A DNA stretch of 49,140 nucleotides from Veillonella caviae (lineage in GTDB: Bacteria; Bacillota; Negativicutes; Veillonellales; Veillonellaceae). Shown in pieces: positions 24,636-33,213 of this stretch. How positions within the stretch are numbered: position 1 is the stretch's first letter; every line of letters begins with the position of its first letter. Under the pieces are notes generated by a model. That model worked only from the letters and a program-made list of their open reading frames with translations. It had not been told where the DNA came from and made no database searches. The translations under genes were made by a program, and so were the position numbers. The DNA is taken from contig NZ_RQUY01000014.1 of assembly GCF_003992125.1 (NCBI RefSeq), positions 1 to 49,140 on the forward strand. The letters run 5' to 3'.

Positions 24636-25216
24636 TGGAACGTATCGTGTTAGCAACGGGCAATGCAGGAAAGATACGAGAATTTGAACAAGCATTTTCC
24701 CATATGAATATTTCTTGCGTACCTGTAAAAGAGATTTGCCAAGTACCAGAACCAGAGGAAACGGGTACTACCTTTATGGAAAATGCATTATTAAAAGCAC
24801 GCTATTATAGTGAACAAACAGGGTTACCTTGCTTAGCAGATGATTCTGGTCTCGTTGTGGATGCCTTAAATGGGGCACCAGGGGTCTATTCTGCCCGTTA
24901 TGCTGGTGAACATGGTGATGATGTAGCGAATAATAACAAATTGATTGCCCAATTACAAGGCAAACATAATCGTTCGGCTCACTATGTATGCGCATTAGCA
25001 TTAGTATATCCAGATGGAACCAGTGTTACTGCCGAAGCCGCCTGTGATGGTGAAATACAAGATACGCCGATTGGAACTAATGGTTTTGGCTATGATCCGT
25101 ATTTCTATGTACCTCAATTTGGTAAAACTATGGCAGAACTGGACATTGATACGAAGGAGACCATTAGTCACCGTGGTAAGGCGTTACAAGAGTTGGTAAA
25201 GCAGGTGGGTAGATGA
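24635..25216 (+). CDS. rdgB: XTP/dITP diphosphatase (RdgB/HAM1)
   Basis: This house-cleaning enzyme hydrolyses dITP, XTP and ITP to monophosphates. The 193-aa product has ATGNAGKIREFEQ at the N-terminus, LADDSGLVVDALNGAPGVYSAR near residue 67 and GTNGFGYDPYFYVP near residue 147, all signature segments, then SHRGKAL at the end. It overlaps rph by one base and the following phosphoesterase gene by four (ATGA), showing tight coupling. Confidence 0.95.
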   Translation: MERIVLATGNAGKIREFEQAFSHMNISCVPVKEICQVPEPEETGTTFMENALLKARYYSEQTGLPCLADDSGLVVDALNGAPGVYSARYAGEHGDDVANNNKLIAQLQGKHNRSAHYVCALALVYPDGTSVTAEAACDGEIQDTPIGTNGFGYDPYFYVPQFGKTMAELDIDTKETISHRGKALQELVKQVGR

Positions 25217-25710
25217 AACGTATCGGTATCATTAGCGACACGCATGGCTATTTGGAGGATATCGATTTAGTATTAGCTGCTACTGCTCATGAAGACATTG
25301 ACATGTGGCTGCATGCTGGTGACGTAGGTGATGATGCGCGGTATATGCAGGAACACACTGATGTGCCTGTTTATGCGGTGCGCGGTAATAATGATCGAAT
25401 GCAACCTTTGGAGCCTAGAGAACAGTTAATCCCTATAGAAGATACATATATTTACATGACTCATGGTCATGAGGTATCATATTATAATCGAATACAAGAA
25501 TTGATTCACATCGGCAGGGCTATGGAAGCTCGTCTCGTCGTGGCTGGACATAGTCATCATCATGGTGAATATCGTCAAGGGGATACGCTGTTCGTCAACC
25601 CAGGTAGCATTGCGTTACCTCGTGATAAATCAGGTGGCACCTTTGCTATTGTCACCTATGATGAGGGGAATTTCTTCGTTGAATTTGTATATAAGCAAGA
25701 TATTTTATAA
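25213..25710 (+). CDS. YfcE/MJ0936 family metallophosphoesterase
   Basis: This 165-aa calcineurin-like phosphodiesterase has the full metal-site set: SDTHG (8-12), HAGDVGD, RGNND, THGHEV and AGHSHH. The family hydrolyses phosphodiester or nucleotide substrates with Mn or similar metals; the physiological substrate is unclear. The start overlaps the rdgB stop as ATGA, making it the last gene of the rph unit. Confidence 0.92.
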   Translation: MKRIGIISDTHGYLEDIDLVLAATAHEDIDMWLHAGDVGDDARYMQEHTDVPVYAVRGNNDRMQPLEPREQLIPIEDTYIYMTHGHEVSYYNRIQELIHIGRAMEARLVVAGHSHHHGEYRQGDTLFVNPGSIALPRDKSGGTFAIVTYDEGNFFVEFVYKQDIL

Positions 25711-25732
25711 ATAAACTAAAATAGAACCTTTT

Positions 25733-25799
25733 GTGAAAGCTACCATCTATTTCGGAAATAGGAATAGCTGAGTTTGGTACAGTGAGGGATGGCTTTCAC
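25733..25799 (+). ncRNA. Candidate structured leader of speD
   Basis: A long stem joins GTGAAAG (25733-25739) plus CCATC (25743-25747) to GATGG (25788-25792) plus CTTTCAC (25793-25799), with a 3-nt bulge. Inside is a small hairpin (CTATTT / AAATAG) and an unpaired segment of about 25 nt. No T-run follows, so it is not a simple terminator. I could not match it to a riboswitch class I know. Confidence 0.4.
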
Positions 25800-25836
25800 C
25801 AATAATAGTAAGTCTATATAAGGAAAGGGTTATTAC

Positions 25837-26619
25837 ATGGAAACACCGGTTAAAGTGAAACCAAAAATGAAATTATATGGGTTTAATAATCTCACTAAAA
25901 CGTTGAGTTTTAATATTTATGATATTTGTTATACCCGTACAGATGAAGAAAAACATCAATATATTCAATATATTGACGAAGTGTATAATGCAGATCGTTT
26001 GACCGCTATTTTAACAGAAGTATCTCATATGATAGGGGCCAATATTTTGAATGTAGCAAAACAAGATTATGACCCACAAGGTGCATCGGTAACGATTTTG
26101 ATTTCCGAAGAAGAAGTGGAAAAAGAAGACGTTGTTATGCATCTCGATAAATCTCATTTGACGGTTCACACCTATCCTGAAAGTCATCCTCACAAAGGGA
26201 TAAGTACATTCCGAGCAGATATTGAAGTGTCTACCTGTGGTGAAATTTCTCCATTAAATGCGCTCAATTATCTGATTAATAACTTTGATTCCGACATTCT
26301 TACTTTAGATTACCATGTGCGCGGTTTTACGCGGGATGTGTCGGGCAAAAAAATCTATATCGATCACCGCATCAACTCCATTCAAAACTATATTAATGCA
26401 AAGACCCGTAATCGGTATAATATGATTGATGTGAACGTATACCAAGAAAATATTTTCCATACTAAAATGATGCTTAAGGAATTTGATTTGGATAATTACT
26501 TGTTCGGTATTACTGAAAGTGAACTCAGTGAACGAGAAATCAAACAGATTAAGCAGCAGTTGAAACAAGAAATGATGGAAATTTTCTATGGTCGTAATTT
26601 ACCGTCTGTGAAAGGATAA
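25837..26619 (+). CDS. speD: S-adenosylmethionine decarboxylase proenzyme (E. coli type)
   Basis: SpeD supplies decarboxylated SAM, the aminopropyl donor for spermidine. The 260-aa product is of the larger E. coli type. The autocleavage site is visible as [17 protein letters not shown]: Lys105-Ser106, where Ser106 becomes the pyruvoyl group. [16 protein letters not shown] and the YDICY segment are also conserved. GGAAAGG precedes the ATG. No speE (aminopropyltransferase) gene is adjacent. The leader contains an unexplained stem structure. Confidence 0.93.
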   Translation: METPVKVKPKMKLYGFNNLTKTLSFNIYDICYTRTDEEKHQYIQYIDEVYNADRLTAILTEVSHMIGANILNVAKQDYDPQGASVTILISEEEVEKEDVVMHLDKSHLTVHTYPESHPHKGISTFRADIEVSTCGEISPLNALNYLINNFDSDILTLDYHVRGFTRDVSGKKIYIDHRINSIQNYINAKTRNRYNMIDVNVYQENIFHTKMMLKEFDLDNYLFGITESELSEREIKQIKQQLKQEMMEIFYGRNLPSVKG

Positions 26620-26657
26620 CCAATTCTAACATTTTCGAAATATTACATCGAAAAATC

Positions 26658-26686
26658 TTGAAATGGATATGAGTATCATGTATAAT
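26658..26686 (+). promoter_or_regulatory. Promoter of the malic enzyme gene
   Basis: TTGAAA (26658-26663), a 17-nt spacer and TATAAT (26681-26686) make a near-consensus promoter. A 70-nt untranslated leader follows. Confidence 0.8.
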
Positions 26687-26755
26687 AAAATCAGTAAAAG
26701 ATAGTAATTAATACTGAATTAATATGGGATGTCATTCCAAAAAAGGAGAATTATT

Positions 26756-27961
26756 ATGGACATTCGTGAAGAAGCAGTACAGAAAAAACGTGAATTAAAA
26801 GGTTTCCTCACAGTAGGAACTAAATATGAATTACAAGATGCTCATGACTTATCCGTTGCATATACACCAGGTGTAGCAGAGCCTTGTCTTCGCATTAAAG
26901 AGAATGAAGCAGAGTCCTTTGAATTGACTTGCCGTTCTAATATGGTTGCAGTAGTATCCGATGGTACACGCGTACTTGGTTTAGGCGATATCGGCGCTGC
27001 TGCAGCATTGCCAGTTATGGAAGGTAAATCCTTACTATTCAAGAAATTTGGCAATGTTGATTGTATTCCTTTAGTTGTAGACACTAAAGATGCGGATACT
27101 TTGATTAACACTGTCAAATTGTTGCAAAAGAACTTTGCTGGTATTAATCTTGAAGATATTTCTAGCCCTAAATGCTATGACATTGAAAATCGATTGAAAG
27201 AAGAATTGGAAATTCCTGTATTCCACGATGATCAACACGGCACAGCTATCGCTTGTTTAGCTGGTGTTAAAGGGGCTCTTCGTTTGGTAAAAAAAGATTT
27301 AGCTACTGCTAAAATCGTAGTAAATGGTGCTGGTGCAGCAGGTGCTAATATTGCTCGTTTGCTATATCTTGCAGGTGCTCGTAATATCACTGTATTAGTG
27401 TCTTCTGGCGTATTGCACAAAGATTACAAACGCCTTGATTCTTTGCAAGCGGAATTGATTGATATGCTTGGTTTAGAAGAAAAACATGGCGACTTGGCTG
27501 AAAACGCTAAAGGTGCTGATATTCTTCTTGGTGTATCTGCAGCAGGTGCTTTTACAAAAAATATTTTAGAAAGTTTAGCTGATGATGCCATCGTATTTGC
27601 TATGGCGAACCCAAATCCAGAAGCTACATACGCTGATATGAAAGCTGCTGGTGTTCGCATTGCCGGTACAGGCCGTTCCGATGCACCAAACCAAATCAAC
27701 AACGTTGCTGTATTCCCTGGCGTTTTCCGCGGTGCTATCGATGTTCGTGCATCTCAAATCACTGACGAAATGAAATTGGCTGCTGCTGATGCATTGGCTA
27801 ATTTGATTCCAGATAGTGAATTGAACGATGAAAATGTTATGCCTACCGTATTTGATCCACGCGTAGCTCCTGCTGTAGCAAAAGCAGTAGCAGAAGTGGC
27901 TGTTAAAACTGGTATTGCTCAAAACCCAGGTGCATTAGAAGACGGTTCTTATAGTTACTAA
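26756..27961 (+). CDS. NAD(P)-dependent malic enzyme
   Basis: This enzyme interconverts malate with pyruvate and CO2. In Veillonella, pyruvate from lactate must reach the succinate-propionate route, so it sits at a central branch. The 401-aa product matches the short bacterial type: YTPGVAEPCLRI (catalytic Tyr), SDGTRVLGLGDIG, FHDDQHGTAI, and the NAD-binding VVNGAGAAGANIARLL. AAGGAG precedes the ATG at 26756; the upstream extension lacks family residues. NAD versus NADP preference cannot be read safely. It has its own strong promoter and terminator. Confidence 0.93.
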   Translation: MDIREEAVQKKRELKGFLTVGTKYELQDAHDLSVAYTPGVAEPCLRIKENEAESFELTCRSNMVAVVSDGTRVLGLGDIGAAAALPVMEGKSLLFKKFGNVDCIPLVVDTKDADTLINTVKLLQKNFAGINLEDISSPKCYDIENRLKEELEIPVFHDDQHGTAIACLAGVKGALRLVKKDLATAKIVVNGAGAAGANIARLLYLAGARNITVLVSSGVLHKDYKRLDSLQAELIDMLGLEEKHGDLAENAKGADILLGVSAAGAFTKNILESLADDAIVFAMANPNPEATYADMKAAGVRIAGTGRSDAPNQINNVAVFPGVFRGAIDVRASQITDEMKLAAADALANLIPDSELNDENVMPTVFDPRVAPAVAKAVAEVAVKTGIAQNPGALEDGSYSY

Positions 27962-27986
27962 TAGAATAAGATACTATATATGATAT

Positions 27987-28016
27987 GAGGGGCTATCTTT
28001 GGATAGCCTCTTTTTT
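27987..28016 (+). terminator. Terminator of the malic enzyme gene
   Basis: GAGGGGCTATC pairs with GATAGCCTC around TTTG, with one extra G bulged, followed by TTTTTT. Confidence 0.9.
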
Positions 28017-28122
28017 GTATTTAATGCTGTAAAATAAAGCGTTGAATTTTACATACGACTTTGGGGATTTATAGTTAGCACAAAATAAATCTTAAAATTT
28101 AGATGAAAATGCAAAAAAATGC

Positions 28123-28151
28123 TTGCCAGTATATAATCCTAATGATATAAT
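28123..28151 (+). promoter_or_regulatory. Upstream tRNA-operon promoter P1
   Basis: TTGCCA (28123-28128), 17 nt, TATAAT (28146-28151). It lies about 80 bp upstream of a second, consensus promoter. Between them AGAGAT and ATCTCT could form a hairpin (about 28165-28196). Confidence 0.6.
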
Positions 28152-28205
28152 AATCTTCGTTACAGAGATGCATTACAAGATGTAAAAAATCTCTTAGAGT
28201 AGTGG

Positions 28206-28234
28206 TTGACATCAACTACCGTATTTGCTATAAT
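28206..28234 (+). promoter_or_regulatory. Consensus tRNA-operon promoter P2
   Basis: TTGACA (28206-28211), 17 nt, TATAAT (28229-28234) with an extended TGC before the -10. Both hexamers are exact consensus. The -35 sits in an imperfect palindrome GTGGTTGA-CA-TCAACTAC (28203-28220). Confidence 0.9.
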
Positions 28235-28252
28235 AGCAAATGTCGATGATAT

Positions 28253-28329
28253 CGGGGCATAGCGCAGTTTGGTAGCGCACCTGGCTTGGGACCAGGGGGT
28301 CGCAGGTTCGAATCCTGCTGCTCCGACCA
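28253..28329 (+). tRNA. tRNA-Pro (anticodon TGG)
   Basis: A 77-nt cloverleaf with CCA encoded. The acceptor CGGGGCA pairs with TGCTCCG; the anticodon stem CCTGG/CCAGG encloses CTTGGGA, giving TGG. The T arm GCAGGTTCGAATCCTGC is canonical. Confidence 0.97.
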
Positions 28330-28337
28330 TCTATTTT

Positions 28338-28411
28338 GCGGGTGTAGCTCAATGGTAGAGCCCCAGCCTTCCAAGCTGGTCGCGAGGGTTCGATTCCCTT
28401 CACCCGCTCCA
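28338..28411 (+). tRNA. tRNA-Gly (anticodon TCC)
   Basis: A 74-nt cloverleaf with CCA encoded. The acceptor GCGGGTG pairs with CACCCGC; loop CTTCCAA gives TCC. It lies 8 nt after tRNA-Pro, so both are cut from one precursor. A nine-T run follows directly. Confidence 0.97.
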
Positions 28412-28512
28412 TTTTTTTTTGCCTTTTTTAGGGTGACCTACAAAAATTAATTATATTGACGTCCTACAGAGGATACAATATACTATATATGACTACTTTT
28501 GGTAATCCACAT

Positions 28513-28571
<59 letters not shown>

Positions 28572-28589
<18 letters not shown>

Positions 28590-28736
28590 TCATTAGCACT
28601 TTGCTTTGGCAGAGTGCTTTTATCATTTGGAGGGCCCTTCGCTGCGCTTCGGGGTGAACATCGTATCGACTAAGTTTGCGTCGTCGCTTTGCTCCTAGCA
28701 CACTAAGTCGCTTACGTATCCCTCCTGGATCACCAT
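28572..28736 (+). repeat. 19-bp direct repeat of the tRNA-Arg 3' end (att-like)
   Basis: The 19 bases at 28572-28590 (T-arm and acceptor end with CCA) recur exactly at 28718-28736. The 127 bp between them is richer in G+C than its surroundings and holds a terminator plus GCGC-rich words. Each copy is followed within 10 nt by a terminator hairpin. This is the geometry left by tRNA-targeted site-specific integration after loss of the insert. Confidence 0.55.
28595..28622 (+). terminator. Terminator after tRNA-Arg
   Basis: A 10-bp stem (AGCACTTTGC / GCAGAGTGCT, one T-G pair, TTTG loop) is followed by TTTA. Confidence 0.8.
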
Positions 28737-28744
28737 AAAATATA

Positions 28745-28777
28745 AGCGGATAGTTCGAGATGAGCTATCCGTTTTTT
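28745..28777 (+). terminator. Second terminator, after the duplicated tRNA end
   Basis: CGGATAG pairs with CTATCCG, followed by TTTTTT. It may be the original terminator of the tRNA-Arg gene before the 146-bp segment arrived. Confidence 0.8.
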
Positions 28778-28835
28778 ATACCCTTGAACATTTTTCTACT
28801 AAGTGGTATGCTATATACAAATACATATTATATTT

Positions 28836-28930
28836 TGCAAGGGAGCCTATGTGATAGGCTGAGAAAGGGCTAGTAGCACCTGACCTTTAGACCTGATCGG
28901 GGTTATGCCCGCGTAGGAAGCACGCTGAAC
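28836..28930 (+). ncRNA. TPP riboswitch (THI element)
   Basis: The thi-box is unmistakable: GGGAGCC...GGCTGAGA, then CCTGACCTTT, GACCTGATC and GGGGTTATGCCCGCGTAGGAAG. It binds thiamin pyrophosphate and controls the thiC-S-G-H-F-E operon that follows. A terminator hairpin just downstream acts as the expression platform. Confidence 0.97.
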
Positions 28931-28934
28931 ACCT

Positions 28935-28970
28935 AAGGGGTATCGATCATTTTATCGATACCCTTTTTTG
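28935..28970 (+). terminator. Riboswitch-controlled terminator
   Basis: GGGTATCGAT pairs perfectly with ATCGATACCC around CATTTT, followed by TTTTTT. Its position between the TPP aptamer and thiC indicates transcriptional attenuation. Confidence 0.92.
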
Positions 28971-29056
28971 TTTGCCTTATGAGTATAATTCATGTCTCTA
29001 CGTGGTGGTCATTTTTACAGCTCATTGAGAGGTTCTCTATATTGAAAGGAGATTGT

Positions 29057-30361
29057 ATGTTTTATACTCAATTACAAGCGGCGCGCAAAGGATTGGTTAC
29101 GCCTCAAATGGAAGTGGTGGCACAAAAGGAAAATATATCTGTTGAACGATTACGACAACTCATTGCTACAGGTGAGGTGGTTATTCCGTGCAATAAGCAT
29201 CATCAGTCTATAGAGCCTGAGGGGATTGGCAAGGCGCTACGCACAAAGATTAATGTTAATCTAGGTACTTCGAAGGATTGTATGGATTACGATGTGGAAA
29301 TGGAGAAGGTTAATCATGCCATCGCTTTAGGGGCAGAGTCTATTATGGACTTATCCACTCATGGTGATACTCGTGTGTTTAGACGTAAATTAGGTAAGGA
29401 GTGCACTACTATGATTGGCACTGTGCCAATTTACGATAGTGTTATTCATCATAAAAAAGATTTAGCATTTCTAACAGCTCAAGATTTTCTCGATACCATT
29501 CGACTTCATGCAGAGGATGGCGTTGATTTTATTACTATACACTGCGGCATTACGCGGAAAACAATAGAGCAAATTAAAACGGTAGGGCGAAAATTAAATA
29601 TTGTTAGCCGCGGAGGCAGTCTCGTATTTGCTTGGATGAGTATGACGAAACAGGAAAATCCTTTCTACGAATATTTCGATGATATTCTTGATATTTGTGC
29701 AGAATACGATGTGACCATATCTCTCGGTGATGCATGTCGTCCTGGTTGTTTAGCGGATGCGACGGATGTATGTCAAATAGAAGAATTAGTACGATTAGGT
29801 GAATTGGTACGTCGCGCTCGAGCCAAGGGTGTACAGGTTATGGTAGAAGGTCCTGGTCATGTACCGCTCAATCAAGTGCAGGCGAATATGGAGATACAAC
29901 AGACTATCTGTGATAATGCTCCATTCTATGTTTTAGGACCACTTGTAACGGATATAGCTCCTGGGTATGACCATATTACGGCAGCCATCGGTGGTGCAGT
30001 GGCAGGTATGCATGGGGCAGCGTTCCTTTGTTATGTAACACCGGCGGAACATTTAGCTTTGCCTAATGTTGATGATGTAAAAGAAGGCATTATGGCTTTC
30101 AAAATTGCTGCTCATGCCGCAGATATCGCTAAAGGTCTTGAAGGGGCACGGCAACGAGATGATGCTATGGCAGAGGCGCGACAACGACTTGATTGGGAAG
30201 CACAATATGCGCTGGCCATTGATCCTGATAAGGCTCGCTCCATTCGTGAAAGCAGAGCTCCAGAGGAGGATCACAGCGATACGTGTAGTATGTGTGGTAA
30301 ATTCTGTGCTGTGCGTAGCATCAATAAAGCATTAGAAGAGGACTACATTGATATTATCTAA
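29057..30361 (+). CDS. thiC: ThiC, phosphomethylpyrimidine synthase
   Basis: ThiC is a radical-SAM enzyme that converts aminoimidazole ribotide to HMP-phosphate, the pyrimidine of thiamin. The 434-aa product has VNLGTSKDC, VEGPGHVPLNQVQANM and PFYVLGPLVTDIAPGYDH blocks and the C-terminal cluster motif CSMCGKFC. It is the short form without the long N-terminal domain. The ATG at 29057 has AAAGGAG seven bases upstream; an earlier in-frame ATG at 28979 lies next to the riboswitch terminator and adds nonconserved residues. First gene of the thi operon. Confidence 0.97.
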   Translation: MFYTQLQAARKGLVTPQMEVVAQKENISVERLRQLIATGEVVIPCNKHHQSIEPEGIGKALRTKINVNLGTSKDCMDYDVEMEKVNHAIALGAESIMDLSTHGDTRVFRRKLGKECTTMIGTVPIYDSVIHHKKDLAFLTAQDFLDTIRLHAEDGVDFITIHCGITRKTIEQIKTVGRKLNIVSRGGSLVFAWMSMTKQENPFYEYFDDILDICAEYDVTISLGDACRPGCLADATDVCQIEELVRLGELVRRARAKGVQVMVEGPGHVPLNQVQANMEIQQTICDNAPFYVLGPLVTDIAPGYDHITAAIGGAVAGMHGAAFLCYVTPAEHLALPNVDDVKEGIMAFKIAAHAADIAKGLEGARQRDDAMAEARQRLDWEAQYALAIDPDKARSIRESRAPEEDHSDTCSMCGKFCAVRSINKALEEDYIDII

Positions 30362-30387
30362 GGTGATTGTTAAGAAGGAGAGTGACT

Positions 30388-30585
30388 ATGCTCATTATCA
30401 TTAACGGAGAAGAGAGAACTGTGTCACATAGTTTATTACGAGATATATTAGTTGAACTAGATTATCCCTTATCAGGAGTAGCGGTAGAATTAAACGGTAC
30501 TATTTTACCTATGGATACCTATGAGTCAACGCAAATTAGTGCGGCAGACAGACTAGAAATTGTATGCTTTGTAGGAGGTGGTTAA
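30388..30585 (+). CDS. thiS: ThiS, sulfur carrier protein
   Basis: This 65-aa ubiquitin-like protein carries sulfur as a C-terminal thiocarboxylate to ThiG. It starts [10 protein letters not shown] and ends IVCFVGGG: the required Gly-Gly end is present, with one additional Gly. GAAGGAG precedes the ATG. The codons of the final VGGG contain GGAGG, which serves as the thiG Shine-Dalgarno, so the last residues and the thiG ribosome site are locked together. Confidence 0.95.
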   Translation: MLIIINGEERTVSHSLLRDILVELDYPLSGVAVELNGTILPMDTYESTQISAADRLEIVCFVGGG

Positions 30586-30586
30586 C

Positions 30587-31441
30587 ATGGGTGAAATGAT
30601 TGGTATTGATGACAAACAAAGTAATACAACCATGAAGGAAACAGAATATGTTATAGGAGGCATAGATTGCTCAGATGATACATTTCAGGTAGGGAATCAA
30701 TGCTTCTCTAGTCGGTTATTAGTGGGAACTGGTAAATTTGGTTCTTATCAGATTATGAAAGAAACCATCTTAGCGTCTCGAACAGATATAGTCACCGTAG
30801 CATTGCGCCGTGCTGGTGGTAGTGAACATAGTGAAAATATACTAGATTATATTCCAAAGGATATTCATCTAATGCCGAATACATCGGGCGCTCGTACGGC
30901 AGAAGAAGCGGTGCGCATCGCACGTATGGCGCGGGTTCTAGGCTGTGGGAATCTCATAAAAATAGAAGTCATCCGTGATCAACGGTATTTGTTACCTGAT
31001 AATATGGAAACTATTAAAGCTACTGATATATTAGCGAAGGAAGGATTTTCTGTATTTCCTTATATGAGTCCTGATTTGATGGATGCGAAACGTCTCGTAG
31101 ATGCTGGAGCGGCTACTGTTATGCCGCTGGCAGCACCTATAGGAAGCAATCGAGGTCTTGAAACAAAAGGGATGATTCAAATGCTCATAGAAGAGATCGA
31201 TATCCCCATTATTGTAGACGCAGGTATTGGCAAGCCATCAGAGGCGGCAGAAGCAATGGAGATGGGTGCAGATGCAGTTCTAGTAAATACAGCTATTGCT
31301 AGCAGTGATAATCCTATACTCATGGCACAGGCCTTTCATCATGCTGTGTTGGCAGGGCGTCAGGCATTTTTGGCAAAATGTGGTGCTGTACAACATGTGG
31401 CGCAGGCATCGTCGCCTTTGACTGGTTTTTTGCGAGATTGA
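30587..31441 (+). CDS. thiG: ThiG, thiazole synthase
   Basis: ThiG forms the thiazole phosphate of thiamin from DXP, dehydroglycine and ThiS thiocarboxylate. The TIM-barrel product is 284 aa. [32 protein letters not shown] (Schiff-base Lys) and [26 protein letters not shown]-type blocks are present. It has an N-terminal extension of about 35 residues over the usual start (which would correspond to [11 protein letters not shown]). The ATG at 30587 follows AGGAGG; an in-frame ATG 18 codons later is possible but has no good ribosome site. Confidence 0.95.
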   Translation: MGEMIGIDDKQSNTTMKETEYVIGGIDCSDDTFQVGNQCFSSRLLVGTGKFGSYQIMKETILASRTDIVTVALRRAGGSEHSENILDYIPKDIHLMPNTSGARTAEEAVRIARMARVLGCGNLIKIEVIRDQRYLLPDNMETIKATDILAKEGFSVFPYMSPDLMDAKRLVDAGAATVMPLAAPIGSNRGLETKGMIQMLIEEIDIPIIVDAGIGKPSEAAEAMEMGADAVLVNTAIASSDNPILMAQAFHHAVLAGRQAFLAKCGAVQHVAQASSPLTGFLRD

Positions 31442-31449
31442 GGTAGATT

Positions 31450-32550
31450 ATGTCTTTTATTAGTGAATTAGAATCTATACGAGATGATGAGTTATGTCAA
31501 CAGCTAGAACAAACTAGCGTACAGGACGTACAACGGATATTGGCACAGTCATCTCTTTCGATGAGGGATTATTTAGCATTGCTTTCACCAGCTGGCGAAG
31601 CATGTATTGAGGATATGGCGCAATGCGCACACCGCCGTACAGTGCAACATTTTGGTCGTACCATGCAGTTGTTTACACCCATGTATATGGCGAATTATTG
31701 TGAAAATGGTTGTATTTATTGTGGGTATAGCCATTATAGCGATATTCATCGATTAAAATTGAATGCTTCTGACATTGAGGCTGAAGCACAAAATATTCGA
31801 AGTACAGGGTTAGAACACATTTTATTGTTAACTGGTGAGTCCTATCAACATAGTCCAGTATCTTATATCGAAGATGCTATACGTATCGTAGCACCTTTAT
31901 TTAGCTCTGTTAGCATTGAAGTATACTCGTTAACAGTACATGAATACGAACAGCTTGTGAAAGCAGATCTTGATGGAATGACTATGTTCCAAGAGACATA
32001 TAATCCGATTTTATATGAACAACTGCATCCTTTTGGACCGAAGAGAGATTTTCAAAAACGCATTGATACGCCAGAGTTCGCCTGCCAAGGCGGGGTGAGA
32101 ACCGTCAATATTGGAGCGTTAATGGGACTTGATGATTGGCGCTTGGAAGCGTATAAAACAGGGCTCCATGCACGGTATTTGATGAAGCAGTATTCAGATG
32201 TGGAAATTGCAGTATCTACACCTCGTATTCGTCCTTGTGCTGTAGGATACCAACCACAGCATCCATTGCGAGATATAGAATTAGTGCAATATATATTGGC
32301 TTTGCGCATTGCCTTTCCTCGCATCGGTATTACATTATCATCTAGGGAATCACCTATGATGCGTAATCACTTGGTTAAATTAGGGGTTACAAAAATGTCT
32401 GCTGGTGTTACAACTGCCGTAGGGGGTCATACAAGGGGCGAGGATTCAAATCAGTTTGATATTAGTGATAATCGCAGTGTAGCAGCTATGGCGGCTATGA
32501 TTCGAGAACAAGGGTATCAACCGATTTTTAAAGATTGGCAATTATTATGA
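31450..32550 (+). CDS. thiH: ThiH, 2-iminoacetate synthase
   Basis: This radical-SAM enzyme cleaves tyrosine to give dehydroglycine for thiazole synthesis, the anaerobic route that replaces ThiO. The 366-aa product has the cluster motif CENGCIYC (Cys84, Cys88, Cys91) and a LTGESYQHSPVSYI block with a SAM-binding glycine region. GAGGTAG precedes the ATG, 8 nt after thiG. Use of ThiH fits an anaerobe. Confidence 0.95.
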   Translation: MSFISELESIRDDELCQQLEQTSVQDVQRILAQSSLSMRDYLALLSPAGEACIEDMAQCAHRRTVQHFGRTMQLFTPMYMANYCENGCIYCGYSHYSDIHRLKLNASDIEAEAQNIRSTGLEHILLLTGESYQHSPVSYIEDAIRIVAPLFSSVSIEVYSLTVHEYEQLVKADLDGMTMFQETYNPILYEQLHPFGPKRDFQKRIDTPEFACQGGVRTVNIGALMGLDDWRLEAYKTGLHARYLMKQYSDVEIAVSTPRIRPCAVGYQPQHPLRDIELVQYILALRIAFPRIGITLSSRESPMMRNHLVKLGVTKMSAGVTTAVGGHTRGEDSNQFDISDNRSVAAMAAMIREQGYQPIFKDWQLL

Positions 32551-32570
32551 CGTAATTAGTGGAGAAATAT

Positions 32571-33197
32571 ATGGAACATAATCAGAATGAATTTGAACTA
32601 TCCATACAAAAATTTTACACTCCTGAAGAATTAGATATATTACAACATGCGGTTATCGGCATTTTAGGGGCAGGTGGCATTGGGTCTAATTGTGCTATTA
32701 GTTTAGCTCGTAGCGGTATTCGTCATTTTATCATTGATGATATGGATACAGTGGAATTGAGTAATTTAAATCGTCAATCTTATTTTCCGCAACAGGTAGG
32801 TACCTATAAGGTAGATGCATTGACAGAAATTTTGACTCATATTAATCCCAAGATTACGGTAGAAAAATATACCGATTTTTTAACAAAAGATACGATGTTA
32901 CAGCATTTTAGCAATGCACATATTTTAGTAGAGGCCTTTGATAAAGTTGAGAGTAAGGTAGATTTTTTTTCTGCTATAAGTGATGTTACTGTGCCATGTA
33001 TTATGATTTCTGGTATCGCCGGTATTGGTAAATCAGATGAATTAGGGGTTACAAAAATGGGAGATAACCTTTATATAGTGGGCGATAAACATAGTAGTAT
33101 TACTGATGACTGCCCTTATGCGCCGCGGGTAGCTATTGCCGCTAATAAACAGGCGGATATTGTCTTAGCCTTATTATTAGGGAAAGATGTTTTGTAA
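32571..33197 (+). CDS. thiF: ThiF, ThiS adenylyltransferase
   Basis: ThiF is an E1-like enzyme that adenylates the ThiS C-terminus. The 208-aa product has the nucleotide loop GAGGIGSN, DMDTVELSNLNRQ and the conserved Asp in FDKVESK. It is the short clostridial type: the two CxxC zinc pairs of E. coli ThiF are missing, only one cysteine appears near the end. The ATG at 32571 has GTGGAG in front; a GTG 12 nt upstream overlaps that site. Confidence 0.92.
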   Translation: MEHNQNEFELSIQKFYTPEELDILQHAVIGILGAGGIGSNCAISLARSGIRHFIIDDMDTVELSNLNRQSYFPQQVGTYKVDALTEILTHINPKITVEKYTDFLTKDTMLQHFSNAHILVEAFDKVESKVDFFSAISDVTVPCIMISGIAGIGKSDELGVTKMGDNLYIVGDKHSSITDDCPYAPRVAIAANKQADIVLALLLGKDVL

Positions 33198-33213
33198 TAG
33201 GTGGTGACTGGGA

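Noticed and set aside
28212-28412. Open frame of 66 codons on minus with EPSRP- and RIRTCDPL-like words
   Set aside because: It is the antisense of tRNA-Pro and tRNA-Gly. Such frames are a common annotation artefact.
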